The notes: a model not told the origin generated them from the letters alone. A stretch of DNA of 64,000 nt from Neisseria sp. (GCF_030527965.1 NZ_JAUMZU010000002.1:62001-126000), one strand, 5' to 3'. Positions 40,353-52,212 are shown, counted from the stretch's first letter. Numbers and translations: made by a program.

Positions 40353-40922
40353 ATGATGAAAATATGGAAAATCTATTGTGCCGGCGGCGATGTGTTTTTG
40401 CCGGAATCCAAACGCAGCCCAATTTTTGCGCAGATGGAAAAGCTGGCTGATGAGCTTTCAGACAGGCATTGTTGCTTTCAGCTATTGCTCCCGTTGGATA
40501 ACGAAATCGATTTGTCGCCCGGCTTTTCTTTGGAAATCAAACGAGATAATGCTTTGAAAATCCGTTTGGCTAATGAGCGGATGATTCAAGAATGCGATGC
40601 GGTAATAGCCAATTTGTCGCCGTTTCGTGGCGCGGAACCGGATTGCGGCACGGCTTATGAATGCGGCTTTGCCCGAGCGTTGGGTAAGCGGGTGTTGGCC
40701 TATAGTGATAATTTGGCCGAACAAACGGTAAAATACGACGGCTTTGATTTTATGCAAACCGCACCGGATGGCCGGTTTGCTTATACGGAAATCGAGGATT
40801 TTGCTTTGCCGTTCAATTTAATGTTGTATGATGTTGGCATGACGATATTTAAGGACTTTGCAGCAGCATTGGATTTTTATGCCGACCAATGCAAAAGGGC
40901 GGATGATGGTCATCATGGATAA
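40353..40922 (+). CDS. Nucleoside 2-deoxyribosyltransferase-like protein
   Basis: 189 residues (188 if the second ATG is used). IYCAGGDVF near the N-terminus and ANLSPFRGAEPDCGTAYECG (about 90-109) are signatures of the family that swaps bases on deoxyribonucleosides or hydrolyses them; the Glu in GTAYECG is the expected nucleophile. Cellular function is uncertain; salvage or removal of odd nucleotides is likely. ATG follows CGGAGGG. A complete uptake sequence lies inside the gene at 40458-40469. Confidence 0.78.
   Translation: MMKIWKIYCAGGDVFLPESKRSPIFAQMEKLADELSDRHCCFQLLLPLDNEIDLSPGFSLEIKRDNALKIRLANERMIQECDAVIANLSPFRGAEPDCGTAYECGFARALGKRVLAYSDNLAEQTVKYDGFDFMQTAPDGRFAYTEIEDFALPFNLMLYDVGMTIFKDFAAALDFYADQCKRADDGHHG
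40458..40469 (-). repeat. Intragenic DNA uptake sequence
   Basis: TTCAGACAGGCA inside the deoxyribosyltransferase-like gene, encoding Ser-Asp-Arg-His around residues 36-39. It is the only complete coding-region copy I saw, apart from the lpxL stop. Confidence 0.85.
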
Positions 40923-41042
40923 GGTGTTAATAGGTTTGAGCGTTATACGAAAAACCGTCGTGATATTGAATGATTGAGAAGGCTGTCTGAAAATCGCATT
41001 TAAGCAGCGAAAGGTTAGGTGGCTGGGTGTAGAGGAGAGGCA

Positions 41043-41282
41043 ATGGCATTTACAGAGGAACAGAAACAGGGATTGCTTGCTCAGAAAGGCATTGGCAAAA
41101 CCGTTGTTGCCCGCCTTGAGGCAATGGGGTTTGATGATATAGAAAAATTAGCACATGCTGATGTTCAAGACGTGCTGGCGCTGGGGGCGCAAATGACGCA
41201 TTCGACTTGTTGGAAAAACAGCCCGCAAGCCAGAAAGGCGATTGAAGCGGCGGTTTTATGGGCGAAAACGCAATTGCCTTGA
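41043..41282 (+). CDS. Small helix-hairpin-helix protein
   Basis: 79 residues from ATG 41043, after GAGGAGAGG; an in-frame GTG at 41019 is less likely. GIGKTVVARLEAMGFDDIEK and LAHADVQDVLALG form a helix-hairpin-helix-like pair as in TfoX C-terminal and Cdd1-type domains. It is probably a nucleic-acid-binding or adaptor protein. The role is unknown. It is followed by a DUS terminator. Confidence 0.65.
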   Translation: MAFTEEQKQGLLAQKGIGKTVVARLEAMGFDDIEKLAHADVQDVLALGAQMTHSTCWKNSPQARKAIEAAVLWAKTQLP

Positions 41283-41358
41283 TTTTTTAGGCTAATGTAT
41301 TCGAATGCTTTTATTTATGATGGTGTTGTAATAGTTTGGTAAGCAGAGGGAAACATGA

Positions 41359-41392
41359 AATGCCTGTCTGAAAATATTTTCAGACAGGCATT
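41359..41392. terminator. DUS-pair hairpin between the HhH gene and uvrC
   Basis: Full pair at 41361-41372 and 41379-41390 with AA/TT extensions and a 6-nt loop, between convergent genes. Confidence 0.75.
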
Positions 41393-41407
41393 CTTATATA
41401 GGATTGA

Positions 41408-43234
41408 TTAGTGCAGGCTGTCGTAAATTTTTTGTGCCAGAGATTTGCTGATGCCTTCGGTTTGCGCCAATTCTTCCACGCCGGCAGCCTGTATGCCGCG
41501 CAGGCCGCCAAAGCGAGTAAGCAGGGCTTGTCGCCTTTTGCTGCCTATGCCGGGTATATTGTTGAGAGAAGAGGTAACGCGGGCTTTGTCGCGCTTTTTA
41601 CGGTGGCCGGTAATGGCGAAGCGGTGCGATTCGTCGCGCACGGTTTGCAGCAAGTGCAAAGCGGGGCTGTTGGGCGGCATGCGGAACGTTTGGCCGGTAA
41701 AAGGCAGAATCAATTCTTCCAAGCCGGCTTTGCGCTCGGGGCCTTTGGCAATGCCGATAATCGGAATGTGCAGGCCGAGTTCCGCCCAGACGTCAACTGC
41801 CATGCCGACTTGGCCTTTCCCGCCGTCAATGAGCACGGCATCCGGCCATTTGACGGTTTCTCCGTTGGCTTCTGCTTCGGCCAGCTTGCCATAGCGGCGC
41901 GTCAGCACTTCGCGCATTGCCGCATAGTCGTCTCCCGCTTTGGCGGTGGTGATGTTATAGCGGCGGTATTGGGAGGGCTGGATGTTTTGTTCGTCGTAAA
42001 CAACGCACGAAGCAATGGTGGCTTCACCTTGGGTATGGCTGATATCGAAGCATTCGAGGCGGTTTAAATCGCTGGGCTCCAAACCGAGCAAGCGCGCCAA
42101 TTCATCGATACGGTGCTGCTGACCGGTGTGTTGCATGATATGCTGATTGATGGCCAGAGCGGCGTTGCGTTCGGCCATTTTCAGCCAGATTTTTCGCTCG
42201 CCTATGGTTTTGGTTATGAATTGAATTTGTTTGCCGTGCTCGGCAACGAGGGCTTCTTGCAGGCCGGCGGGCAGGGTAAAGTTGCTGATGATGATGTCGG
42301 GTTTGCTTTTACCCAGATAATGCTGGGCGACAAAGGCTTCCGCATAATCTTGAATTTCAGGGTCGGGATCATGGCGAGTATCGGGAAAGAAATTTTTATC
42401 GCCGACATGGCGCCCGCCGCGTATGCTGACCCAATGCAGGCAAACAGTGCCGCTCATTGCGGCTACGGCCAGAATATCAATGTCGCTTGGGTTTTTGCTG
42501 TCGATAAACTGCTGGCTTTGTACCAAACCAAGCGCTTGAATTTGGTCGCGGTAACGGGCGGCTTCTTCAAAATCAAGCCGGTCGGCAGCTTGTTGCATTT
42601 TATAGTGCAGTCTTTGGGTTAGTTCGCCGGTTTTGCCGTTTAAAAAGGTAACCGCCTCGCGGATGCTCGCTTGATAATCTTCGTAGGAAATGTGACCCAC
42701 ACACGGGCCTGAGCAGCGTTTGATTTGATAGAGCAGGCAGGCGCGGTCACGATGTTCAAAGACACTGTCTTCACACGTGCGCAACCGAAATACTTTTTGC
42801 AATATCTGAATGCTGTCGCGTACGGCATAGCTGTTGGGATAAGGGCCGAAATATTGATTGGGCTTTTTCAGAGTGCCTCTGTAATAAGCCATTTGCGGAA
42901 ATTCATGGCCGCTGAGCATGAGATAAGGGTAGCTTTTATCGTCACGAAACAAGATATTGTATTTCGGCGATAAGGCTTTAATCAGATTGTTTTCGAGAAT
43001 CAGAGCTTCGGCTTCCGAGCGGGTAACCGTTGTTTCCACCGTATATATTTGCTTGACCATCAGCATGATGCGCGGCGAATGGTCGTTTTTTTGAAAATAG
43101 CTGGTTACGCGCCGCTTGAGGTTGACTGCTTTGCCAACATACAAAACCTGCCCGTTTTTATCGAGCATACGATAAACCCCGGGCAGGTTAGGCAGGTTTT
43201 TCAGGAAAACGGTTAAATTGAAATGATCTGACAC
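41408..43234 (-). CDS. uvrC: Excinuclease ABC subunit C (GTG start)
   Basis: 608 residues from GTG 43234. UvrC makes both incisions in nucleotide excision repair. The GIY-YIG domain starts with NLPGVYRMLDKNGQVLYVGK; the UVR motif is about 200-235; the RNase H-like C-domain has LECFDISHTQGEATIASCVV and VLIDGGKGQV; two HhH motifs end the chain (NNIPGIGSKRRQALLTRFGG). The ATG at 43300 would overlap the next gene by 53 bp; GTG 43234 gives the family N-terminus but has only a weak ribosome binding site. Confidence 0.95.
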   Translation of the reverse strand: MSDHFNLTVFLKNLPNLPGVYRMLDKNGQVLYVGKAVNLKRRVTSYFQKNDHSPRIMLMVKQIYTVETTVTRSEAEALILENNLIKALSPKYNILFRDDKSYPYLMLSGHEFPQMAYYRGTLKKPNQYFGPYPNSYAVRDSIQILQKVFRLRTCEDSVFEHRDRACLLYQIKRCSGPCVGHISYEDYQASIREAVTFLNGKTGELTQRLHYKMQQAADRLDFEEAARYRDQIQALGLVQSQQFIDSKNPSDIDILAVAAMSGTVCLHWVSIRGGRHVGDKNFFPDTRHDPDPEIQDYAEAFVAQHYLGKSKPDIIISNFTLPAGLQEALVAEHGKQIQFITKTIGERKIWLKMAERNAALAINQHIMQHTGQQHRIDELARLLGLEPSDLNRLECFDISHTQGEATIASCVVYDEQNIQPSQYRRYNITTAKAGDDYAAMREVLTRRYGKLAEAEANGETVKWPDAVLIDGGKGQVGMAVDVWAELGLHIPIIGIAKGPERKAGLEELILPFTGQTFRMPPNSPALHLLQTVRDESHRFAITGHRKKRDKARVTSSLNNIPGIGSKRRQALLTRFGGLRGIQAAGVEELAQTEGISKSLAQKIYDSLH

Positions 43235-43247
43235 TGTAACAATAGTA

Positions 43248-43703
43248 TTAATGAGCCTCTGGCGCCGGTGCGGAGCAGAATTTGCTGATGTCGTTATCAT
43301 AGCGTGCCATCAGGGCATCACGGTTGGCGGTGCGGGCGGATTCTGCAAAAGTGCGGTTCATTCGGGCAGTTTTACAGTTGGCCTCCTGCATTTTTTGGTT
43401 TTCTTCTGCGATTTTTTTGTTTTGTTCTTCTACTTTTTTATTGTTTTCAGCCATTTGGTCGTTTAATTGTTTTTGTTGGTCGGCCAAAGAACCGGGCGCT
43501 GCGTTTTTCTCAACCGGCGCGGTTACGGTGCGGGTGCGCACGTTTAATGTGCTGACGCCGGTGCTTTTCAGATTGCGCGGCACGTCGGAATAGGTGTTGG
43601 TACCGTTGGCGCCTTTCCAGTTGTACACTTCTTTAGCGTAAAGGGTGGAAGAAGTCAGAATGAGACCGATGGCGGCGAATCGTGCAAAGGAAGTAATGTG
43701 CAT
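43248..43703 (-). CDS. Periplasmic DUF4124-type coiled-coil protein
   Basis: 151 residues. A signal peptide ends at about residue 23 (STLYA|KEV). VYNWKGANGTNTYSDVPRN is the DUF4124 beta-hairpin domain, common in proteobacterial periplasmic proteins. Residues about 72-110 form a Lys/Glu/Asn/Gln-rich coiled coil. The function is unknown. It lies 13 bp before uvrC on the same strand, so the two may be co-transcribed. Confidence 0.78.
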   Translation of the reverse strand: MHITSFARFAAIGLILTSSTLYAKEVYNWKGANGTNTYSDVPRNLKSTGVSTLNVRTRTVTAPVEKNAAPGSLADQQKQLNDQMAENNKKVEEQNKKIAEENQKMQEANCKTARMNRTFAESARTANRDALMARYDNDISKFCSAPAPEAH

Positions 43704-43832
43704 AATGGTTCTTTCAAAAATTATGGATTGCTGTTTGTTTTTAATTGGTAAAAAGATGGCTTTATTTTACCGATTTCCTTTTGGGCTGTCATGGAAACGG
43801 CTAAAAAAATAAGCTTTTTTCCGTTTGGTCGC

Positions 43833-43861
43833 TTACTAAAGCGCGTCGGATTTGCTACAAT
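43833..43861 (+). promoter_or_regulatory. Probable promoter of guaB
   Basis: TACAAT (43856-43861) with an upstream TG is an extended -10; TTACTA (43833-43838) is a weak -35 at 17 bp. Leader of about 30 nt. Confidence 0.5.
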
Positions 43862-43884
43862 ATCGTGCATCTTGCACAAACTGA

Positions 43885-46946
<3,062 letters not shown>

Positions 46947-46959
46947 GGCCATATCAAAT

Positions 46960-47241
46960 ATGAGATGGGTAACGGTTTTTTTGAGCATTTGCATCGTTGG
47001 CTCGCAATACGACCTCTGGCTATCGAAAGGTGGCTGGCGGGATATGTGGCGGCTGCAAAGCGAAGTAACCTCGCAAGAAACGGAAAACAGCATGCTTACC
47101 TTGCGCAACAATGCGCTGGCAGCGGAAGTGAATGATTTGGCCAATGGTAAAGACGCCATTGCCGAAATCGCCCGGGTCGATTTAGGTTATATCAAAAACG
47201 GTGAAATCTATTACCGTATGGTTGATCAGCGAAACCGTTAA
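46960..47241 (+). CDS. ftsB: Cell division protein FtsB
   Basis: 93 residues: a short N-terminal membrane helix (about 3-19) followed by a coiled coil (about 28-65) and the typical C-terminal ARVDLGYIKNGEIYYRM. FtsB joins FtsL and FtsQ to activate septal peptidoglycan synthesis. Position after eno matches E. coli and other Neisseria. The gene ends before a strong hairpin. Confidence 0.92.
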   Translation: MRWVTVFLSICIVGSQYDLWLSKGGWRDMWRLQSEVTSQETENSMLTLRNNALAAEVNDLANGKDAIAEIARVDLGYIKNGEIYYRMVDQRNR

Positions 47242-47257
47242 TCCTTCTTGATAAGAC

Positions 47258-47312
47258 AATGCCTGTCTGAAAACGGCGAAGCGATTTGCTCAACCGTTTT
47301 CAGACAGGCATT
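47258..47312. terminator. Extended DUS-pair terminator after ftsB
   Basis: A 19-bp perfect stem: AATGCCTGTCTGAAAACGG (47258-47276) and its complement (47294-47312), 17-nt loop. The stem is longer than the uptake sequence and is one of the strongest in the window. Confidence 0.8.
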
Positions 47313-47510
47313 CTGTTTTATCTCAAGATATTGGGAAGAACCCAATCTACCTGGATTGCCGATAAAGCAAGATGCTTCGCTTGAGAGGTGGGCAGAATAT
47401 GGCAAGATAAACAAACCGTTGCGCCAGATGTTATATAATGAGAACCGATTGATTGAAAATTTAAAGATAAAAAGCGTGGCAACAGAAAAAAATATACAGG
47501 AACACAAAAA
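47313..47510. other. Upstream region of ETF-QO
   Basis: No supported gene; reading frames here lack family matches. A perfect TATAAT at 47434-47439 may be the -10 of the ETF-QO promoter, without a convincing -35. Confidence 0.4.
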
Positions 47511-49169
47511 ATGAACATGCAAAGCATCGAACGCGAAAGCATGCAATACGATGTGGTTATTGTTGGTGCTGGGCCTTCGGGCTTAAGCGCGGCCATACGC
47601 TTCAAGCAATTGGCACAACAAGCAGGGCGGGAAGTAAGCGTTTGCGTGGTGGAAAAAGGCTCGGAAGTCGGCGCCAATATTTTATCGGGTGCCGTTATCG
47701 ATCCCAAGGCATTGAGCGAATTGTTGCCGGATTGGCAGAAAAACGGCGCGCCGTTAACCCGAAGCGTTACCGAAGACCGCGTATTATTCCTCACCAAAAA
47801 CAAAGCCTACAAGCTGCCGACCGCACCCAGTTTTAAAAATCACGGCAATTATATCATCAGCTTGGGCATGCTGGTTCGCTGGCTGGCCGAGCAGGCGGAA
47901 AACCTTGGTGTCGAAATCTACCCCGGGTTTGCCGCGGCCGAAGTGCTTTACCATCCAGATGGTTCGGTCAAGGGCATCGCCACGGGCGACATGGGGCGGG
48001 ATAAAAACGGCGAGCCGACCGATATGTTTCAGCCCGGCATGGCATTATTGGGGCAGCAAACCCTGTTTGCCGAAGGTTGCCGCGGCTCTTTGGCCAAGCA
48101 AGTTATCAAGCAATTTCAGCTAGACAAACACAGCCAGCCGCAAACTTATGGCATCGGCATCAAAGAAATCTGGGAAGTGCCCGAAGGGCAATGCCAGCCC
48201 GGCTTGGTAGTGCACAGCACCGGCTGGCCGCTCGATAGCAAAACTTATGGCGGCTCGTTTATCTATCATCTGGATAATAATCAAATCGCCACCGGCTTTG
48301 TTGTCGGCTTGGACTACCAAAACCCGTATCTCTCTCCGTTTGAAGAATTTCAGCGTTTCAAAACCCATCCTGAAATCCGCAAAACGTTTGCAGGCGGCCG
48401 CCGCATTGCCTATGGCGCGCGCGCGCTGGTAGAAGGCGGTTGGCAAAGCCTGCCGCGCTTAAGTTTTCCCGGCGGGCTGCTTATCGGGGATGCTGCCGGT
48501 TTTTTGAACGTGCCGCGCATCAAAGGCATTCATACCGCCATGAAATCCGCCATGCTGGCCGCCGAAGCCGCATTTCCCTTGTTGGAAGAAAACGGATTCG
48601 AGCCGGAAAGCGGCAAGGAAGTGGCATCGGTGCAAGGCTTGTTGGAGCAAAGCTGGCTGGGCCAAGAGCTTTATGCCGTACGCAATATCCGCCCTTCGTT
48701 CAAATGGGGCATGTGGGTGGCGTTTGCTTATACCGGATTGGAGCAATATGTGTTTAAAGGCCGCGTGCCGTGGACGCTAAAACACCATGCGCCTGATTAC
48801 AGCACGCTGAAGAAAGCCTCGGATTGCCGCCCGATTGATTATCCGAAGCCCGATAACGTGCTCACATTCGATCGCCTCAGCAGCGTTTTCCTGACCTCTA
48901 CCAGCCATGAAGAAAACCAGCCTTCCCATTTGGTGCTGCGCCATCCCGAGGCGATGATTGAGGTCAACTACCGCGAATATGCTTCGCCCGAAACCCGTTA
49001 CTGCCCTGCCGCGGTTTATGAAATCACGCAGCAAGACGGCGCGCCGAAGTTGCAAATCAACGCCGCCAACTGTATCCATTGCAAAACCTGCGACATTAAA
49101 GACCCAACGCAGAATATCCAATGGGTTTGCCCCGAAGGCGGCAGCGGCCCCAATTACGGTGCGATGTAA
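47511..49169 (+). CDS. Electron transfer flavoprotein-ubiquinone oxidoreductase
   Basis: 552 residues. ETF-QO passes electrons from ETF to ubiquinone at the inner membrane. The FAD-binding VVIVGAGPSGLSAAIRFKQL starts near residue 15, KGSEVGANILSGAVIDP follows, the ubiquinone-binding region is central and the 4Fe-4S cluster is bound by Cys521, Cys524, Cys527 and Cys540 (CIHCKTCDIKDP and WVCPEGGSGP). The ETF subunits are not in this window. Confidence 0.95.
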   Translation: MNMQSIERESMQYDVVIVGAGPSGLSAAIRFKQLAQQAGREVSVCVVEKGSEVGANILSGAVIDPKALSELLPDWQKNGAPLTRSVTEDRVLFLTKNKAYKLPTAPSFKNHGNYIISLGMLVRWLAEQAENLGVEIYPGFAAAEVLYHPDGSVKGIATGDMGRDKNGEPTDMFQPGMALLGQQTLFAEGCRGSLAKQVIKQFQLDKHSQPQTYGIGIKEIWEVPEGQCQPGLVVHSTGWPLDSKTYGGSFIYHLDNNQIATGFVVGLDYQNPYLSPFEEFQRFKTHPEIRKTFAGGRRIAYGARALVEGGWQSLPRLSFPGGLLIGDAAGFLNVPRIKGIHTAMKSAMLAAEAAFPLLEENGFEPESGKEVASVQGLLEQSWLGQELYAVRNIRPSFKWGMWVAFAYTGLEQYVFKGRVPWTLKHHAPDYSTLKKASDCRPIDYPKPDNVLTFDRLSSVFLTSTSHEENQPSHLVLRHPEAMIEVNYREYASPETRYCPAAVYEITQQDGAPKLQINAANCIHCKTCDIKDPTQNIQWVCPEGGSGPNYGAM

Positions 49170-49177
49170 TCGTGTAT

Positions 49178-49217
49178 AAAAAAGCCTGTCTGAAACATTT
49201 TCAGACAGGCTTTTTTA
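49178..49217. terminator. DUS-variant terminator, left border of the accessory cassette
   Basis: AAAAAAGCCTGTCTGAAA pairs perfectly with its complement across a few bases, ending in T6. It terminates ETF-QO and borders the lipoprotein/effector cassette. A near copy lies at 52213-52248. Confidence 0.85.
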
Positions 49218-49362
49218 TACTTTTCGGTTAAGAAACAGGCGGGAAAAAACAGAGTAGAGATGGTTTGTTCATCCCCAAATAGCTTAAATTTAGGTAGAAA
49301 TTTAACAAAAAATTGATGCGATTGTTATATGATAGACACTACCCATTTAAAAGAAACTCTGT

Positions 49363-50178
49363 ATGAGATATCTAGTCATCACATGTAAACTGCGCTTGAT
49401 TGCCTTGTGCTTACTGCCTTTAACGCTGGCGGCCTGCCCGCAGGCGCAGAGGAATGCGGCGGGTTCGGCATCGCAACAACAAGCGGAGAACTGGCCGACA
49501 GCCGATGATGGGGTGGGTAGTTGGGGTGGAATCCCTATTCGTTTCTCGGGGCATATTACACATGGCCCAGTTTCGTACAAAGATACGCCGACGATATTTT
49601 CGCCGGACTGGGAAAACTATAAAAGTCCGCCACGAACGCTGAAGTCGCCGATTGATAGCTTTGGGATAGAGGTGAATCTGGATACGGGGAAGGTATTCAA
49701 TAACCGCACGGATTCGATTTCCGGTTTTTTTGATGAAAATGAAATAAAGAATTCGCCGTGGGCTTCCGTCAGTTTTTATACTACGGCTGTGTTAGATTTT
49801 TTAAATAGTTATTTAGACGATGATTTGAGGGAGAAACCCGGCTTAAAGAGCTTTACTTTCAAAAAAATAGGGAAGATGGAGTATGGTCTGGAAGTGTATG
49901 AGCAGCTTAAACCAGAGCCTAATACGGGTTCGACAGATACGCTGTTTATTGCCCGAGATAAGAAAGGCAATGTTAGCAGCTATATCAAGTGTTCCAATAA
50001 TAATGTGCTGAATCCGCCCTGTACGCATAAGTTTCTATCGCAGATGAGTCCGTATGCCTATTTTAGTGTGGGATACAGTCGTTATCGTCTGAAAGACTGG
50101 CAGAAGATAGAGGCGCGGGTGCAAGAAATATTGGCGGAGTTTGCCGATAATGCCAAACACCCCGAACGTAAACTTTAA
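49363..50178 (+). CDS. Lipoprotein, candidate immunity protein (copy 1)
   Basis: 271 residues with a lipoprotein signal: LPLTLAAC lipobox, Cys at about residue 25. The mature part begins with a Gln/Ala-rich linker and then SPDWENYKSPPRTLKSPI, FGIEVNLDTGKVF and SPYAYFSVGYSRYRLKDWQK, all shared with the next gene. I know no family. It has three cysteines, two likely disulfide-bonded (YIKCSNNN and NPPCTHK). As a periplasmic-facing lipoprotein directly upstream of an effector-like gene, it could be an immunity protein. The ATG follows no strong ribosome binding site. Confidence 0.72.
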   Translation: MRYLVITCKLRLIALCLLPLTLAACPQAQRNAAGSASQQQAENWPTADDGVGSWGGIPIRFSGHITHGPVSYKDTPTIFSPDWENYKSPPRTLKSPIDSFGIEVNLDTGKVFNNRTDSISGFFDENEIKNSPWASVSFYTTAVLDFLNSYLDDDLREKPGLKSFTFKKIGKMEYGLEVYEQLKPEPNTGSTDTLFIARDKKGNVSSYIKCSNNNVLNPPCTHKFLSQMSPYAYFSVGYSRYRLKDWQKIEARVQEILAEFADNAKHPERKL

Positions 50179-50206
50179 TGCTGCCTTTAAGAAGAAAGGA
50201 AATGCT

Positions 50207-51031
50207 ATGCCTTATAGATTGATGAACAACAAGCTGCGCTTGATTGCCTTGTGCTTGCTGCCTTTAACGCTGGCGGCCTGCCCGCAGGCGCAGAGGAATG
50301 CGGCGGGTTCGGCGTCGCAACAACAAGCGGAAAACCAACCGGCAGCCGATGATGGAGTAGATGGCATAGGTAGTTTGGGCGGAATCCCCATCCGTTTCTC
50401 AGGATATATCACCCCAGGCCCGATGTCGTACGAGGATACGCCGACGATATTTTCGCCGGATTGGGAAAACTATAAAAGCCCGCCGCGTACGCTGAAGTCG
50501 CCGATTCGGGATTTTGGGATAGAGGTAAATCTGGATACGGGGAAGGTATTCGACAACCGCACGGATTCGTTTTCCGATCGTTCGGAGGAGAGGAAAATAA
50601 AGAATTCGCCATGGGCTTCCGTCAATTTTTATACTACGGCTGTGTTAGATTTTTTAAATAGCTATTTAGACGATGATGTGAGGGCTAAACCCAAACTTCC
50701 GGAATATACTTTTAAGAAGACGGGAGAAGTGCAGTATGGCTTGGAAGTGTATGAGCAGCTTGAGCCGGACTCTAATACTGGTTCAACAAATACGCTGTTT
50801 ATTGCCCGAGATAAGAAAGGCGACGTCAGCAGCTATATCAAGTGTTCCAATAATAATGTGCCGAATCCACCCTGTACGCATAAGTTTCTATCGCAGATGA
50901 GTCCGTATGCCTATTTTAGTGTGGGATACAGTCGTTATCGTCTGAAAGACTGGCAGAAGATAGAGGCGCGGGTGCAAGAGATATTGGCGGAGTTTGCAGA
51001 TAATGCCAAACACCCCGAACGTAAACTTTAA
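50207..51031 (+). CDS. Lipoprotein, candidate immunity protein (copy 2)
   Basis: 274 residues from ATG 50207, after GAAAGGAAA; an in-frame upstream start overlaps copy 1 and adds 22 unrelated residues. It is a close tandem paralogue of the previous gene: the lipobox region is nearly identical at DNA level, and homologous points are 844-853 bp apart. The two differ mainly after the Gln-rich linker and in the middle (residues about 110-175). It is followed 23 bp later by the effector-like gene. No function is known for the family. Confidence 0.72.
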   Translation: MPYRLMNNKLRLIALCLLPLTLAACPQAQRNAAGSASQQQAENQPAADDGVDGIGSLGGIPIRFSGYITPGPMSYEDTPTIFSPDWENYKSPPRTLKSPIRDFGIEVNLDTGKVFDNRTDSFSDRSEERKIKNSPWASVNFYTTAVLDFLNSYLDDDVRAKPKLPEYTFKKTGEVQYGLEVYEQLEPDSNTGSTNTLFIARDKKGDVSSYIKCSNNNVPNPPCTHKFLSQMSPYAYFSVGYSRYRLKDWQKIEARVQEILAEFADNAKHPERKL

Positions 51032-51054
51032 AATTTAGATGAGAGGACAATAAG

Positions 51055-52194
51055 ATGCCGGCAATGATTAACAAAAGCGATATTGATCGCTATCGTGAAG
51101 ATATTAAGCAACATGGCGTGGAAGGCGCCATCCGAGTTTACAGCGAGCTGTTGGGTAAGGGTTATAACTATGCCGGCTGGGCAAAAGGCGTGGCCAAGGG
51201 CGATACGCCTACCGGAGAGACGGCGATTTTGTTTATGCAGGATTCTTCAGGCAGGCATTTCAGCGAAAGCGAGCTGAACCCAATTCGCGTTGATATGGCG
51301 GGGGGCTATCTGGATGCCTTGGAAGCCAATATGAAGGAAACGGGGGGGAAGACCAACACCGATGTTACATTTTTTCAAGCTCGTGAGTTCCATAAAAGCG
51401 TTTTTGAAAAACACGAATTACGTATTGAAAACTGGACACTGGAAGAGCCGATGAAGCTGGCCGGCAAATACGGCTATGGCAAGCAATCACAGGATCAGGC
51501 TTGGCAAAGACTGATGGAAACGAAAGGTGAGGGTGCGGCTGCGATTGTGGAAAGTTTAGCGCTTTATGGAATGGTTTCGGATTTTACAGATGGTGTAATC
51601 AGCGTTGATAAAAATGGTCGTTATAATGGCCCCTTTTTAGGCCCGCAGACTTCTTACCAAATACCCATTTACGGCGAGCGTGGCGATATACGTTCTGTTG
51701 ACGAACAGGATCGTAAAGATGCACAACTCTGGATTAAGCATGCCACGCAGATAAGAGCCGTTCTTCATGCTGAAGCGCAACGGATATCGGGAGAAGACAT
51801 CGCGCTGGCGCAAGCGGCGCCTGCGCAGCAGATTTCGTTGGAAAGCCTGCCTGAAAATGCGCAAAGAATTTATCATTCGGGCAAGGCGCATCTGGAAGCC
51901 TTCTATCAGAAAAACAATCAATCTTATAGCGAAGAGAGTTTGAACAATGCGGCAATGGCGCTGACTGCTTTGGGCTATGAAAAGGGTATGAGTGATATTC
52001 CTTTGTTTAATTTTAAGAACAGGCAGTTTTTGATTGGCGAGCGTAATCCGGGTTTGATAACGGCCTCGATGGAGGTAGATAGAGCGATAACTATGCCGGT
52101 GGAGGAGAGTGTCAACCGTATTCAGCAAACGGAGCTGGAAGAGCAGAATCGGCAAATGGTACAAAGCCAATCGCGCGGGATGAGCTTGTCGTAA
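51055..52194 (+). CDS. Candidate type IV secretion antibacterial effector with XVIPCD-like C-terminus
   Basis: 379 residues, no signal peptide or membrane helix. The N-terminal part (about 1-263) starts MPAMINKSDIDRYREDIKQ and has no enzyme motif I recognise. Residues 264-379 resemble the XVIPCD secretion signal: helical ESLNNAAMALTALGYEKGMS, then IPLFNFKNRQFLIGE, then ASMEVDRAITMPVEESVNRI and a Gln-rich tail (QNRQMVQSQSRGMSLS). ATG follows GAGAGGACAATAAG. Two lipoproteins are directly upstream. The alternative is a phage or toxin-system protein with chance likeness. Confidence 0.6.
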   Translation: MPAMINKSDIDRYREDIKQHGVEGAIRVYSELLGKGYNYAGWAKGVAKGDTPTGETAILFMQDSSGRHFSESELNPIRVDMAGGYLDALEANMKETGGKTNTDVTFFQAREFHKSVFEKHELRIENWTLEEPMKLAGKYGYGKQSQDQAWQRLMETKGEGAAAIVESLALYGMVSDFTDGVISVDKNGRYNGPFLGPQTSYQIPIYGERGDIRSVDEQDRKDAQLWIKHATQIRAVLHAEAQRISGEDIALAQAAPAQQISLESLPENAQRIYHSGKAHLEAFYQKNNQSYSEESLNNAAMALTALGYEKGMSDIPLFNFKNRQFLIGERNPGLITASMEVDRAITMPVEESVNRIQQTELEEQNRQMVQSQSRGMSLS

Positions 52195-52212
52195 GCATGT
52201 TATAAGAAATTG

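Noticed and set aside
47248-47514. An 88-codon plus-strand frame between ftsB and ETF-QO
   Set aside because: It begins next to the DUS hairpin, is partly encoded by it, and has no recognisable domain; the region looks like a terminator plus promoter.
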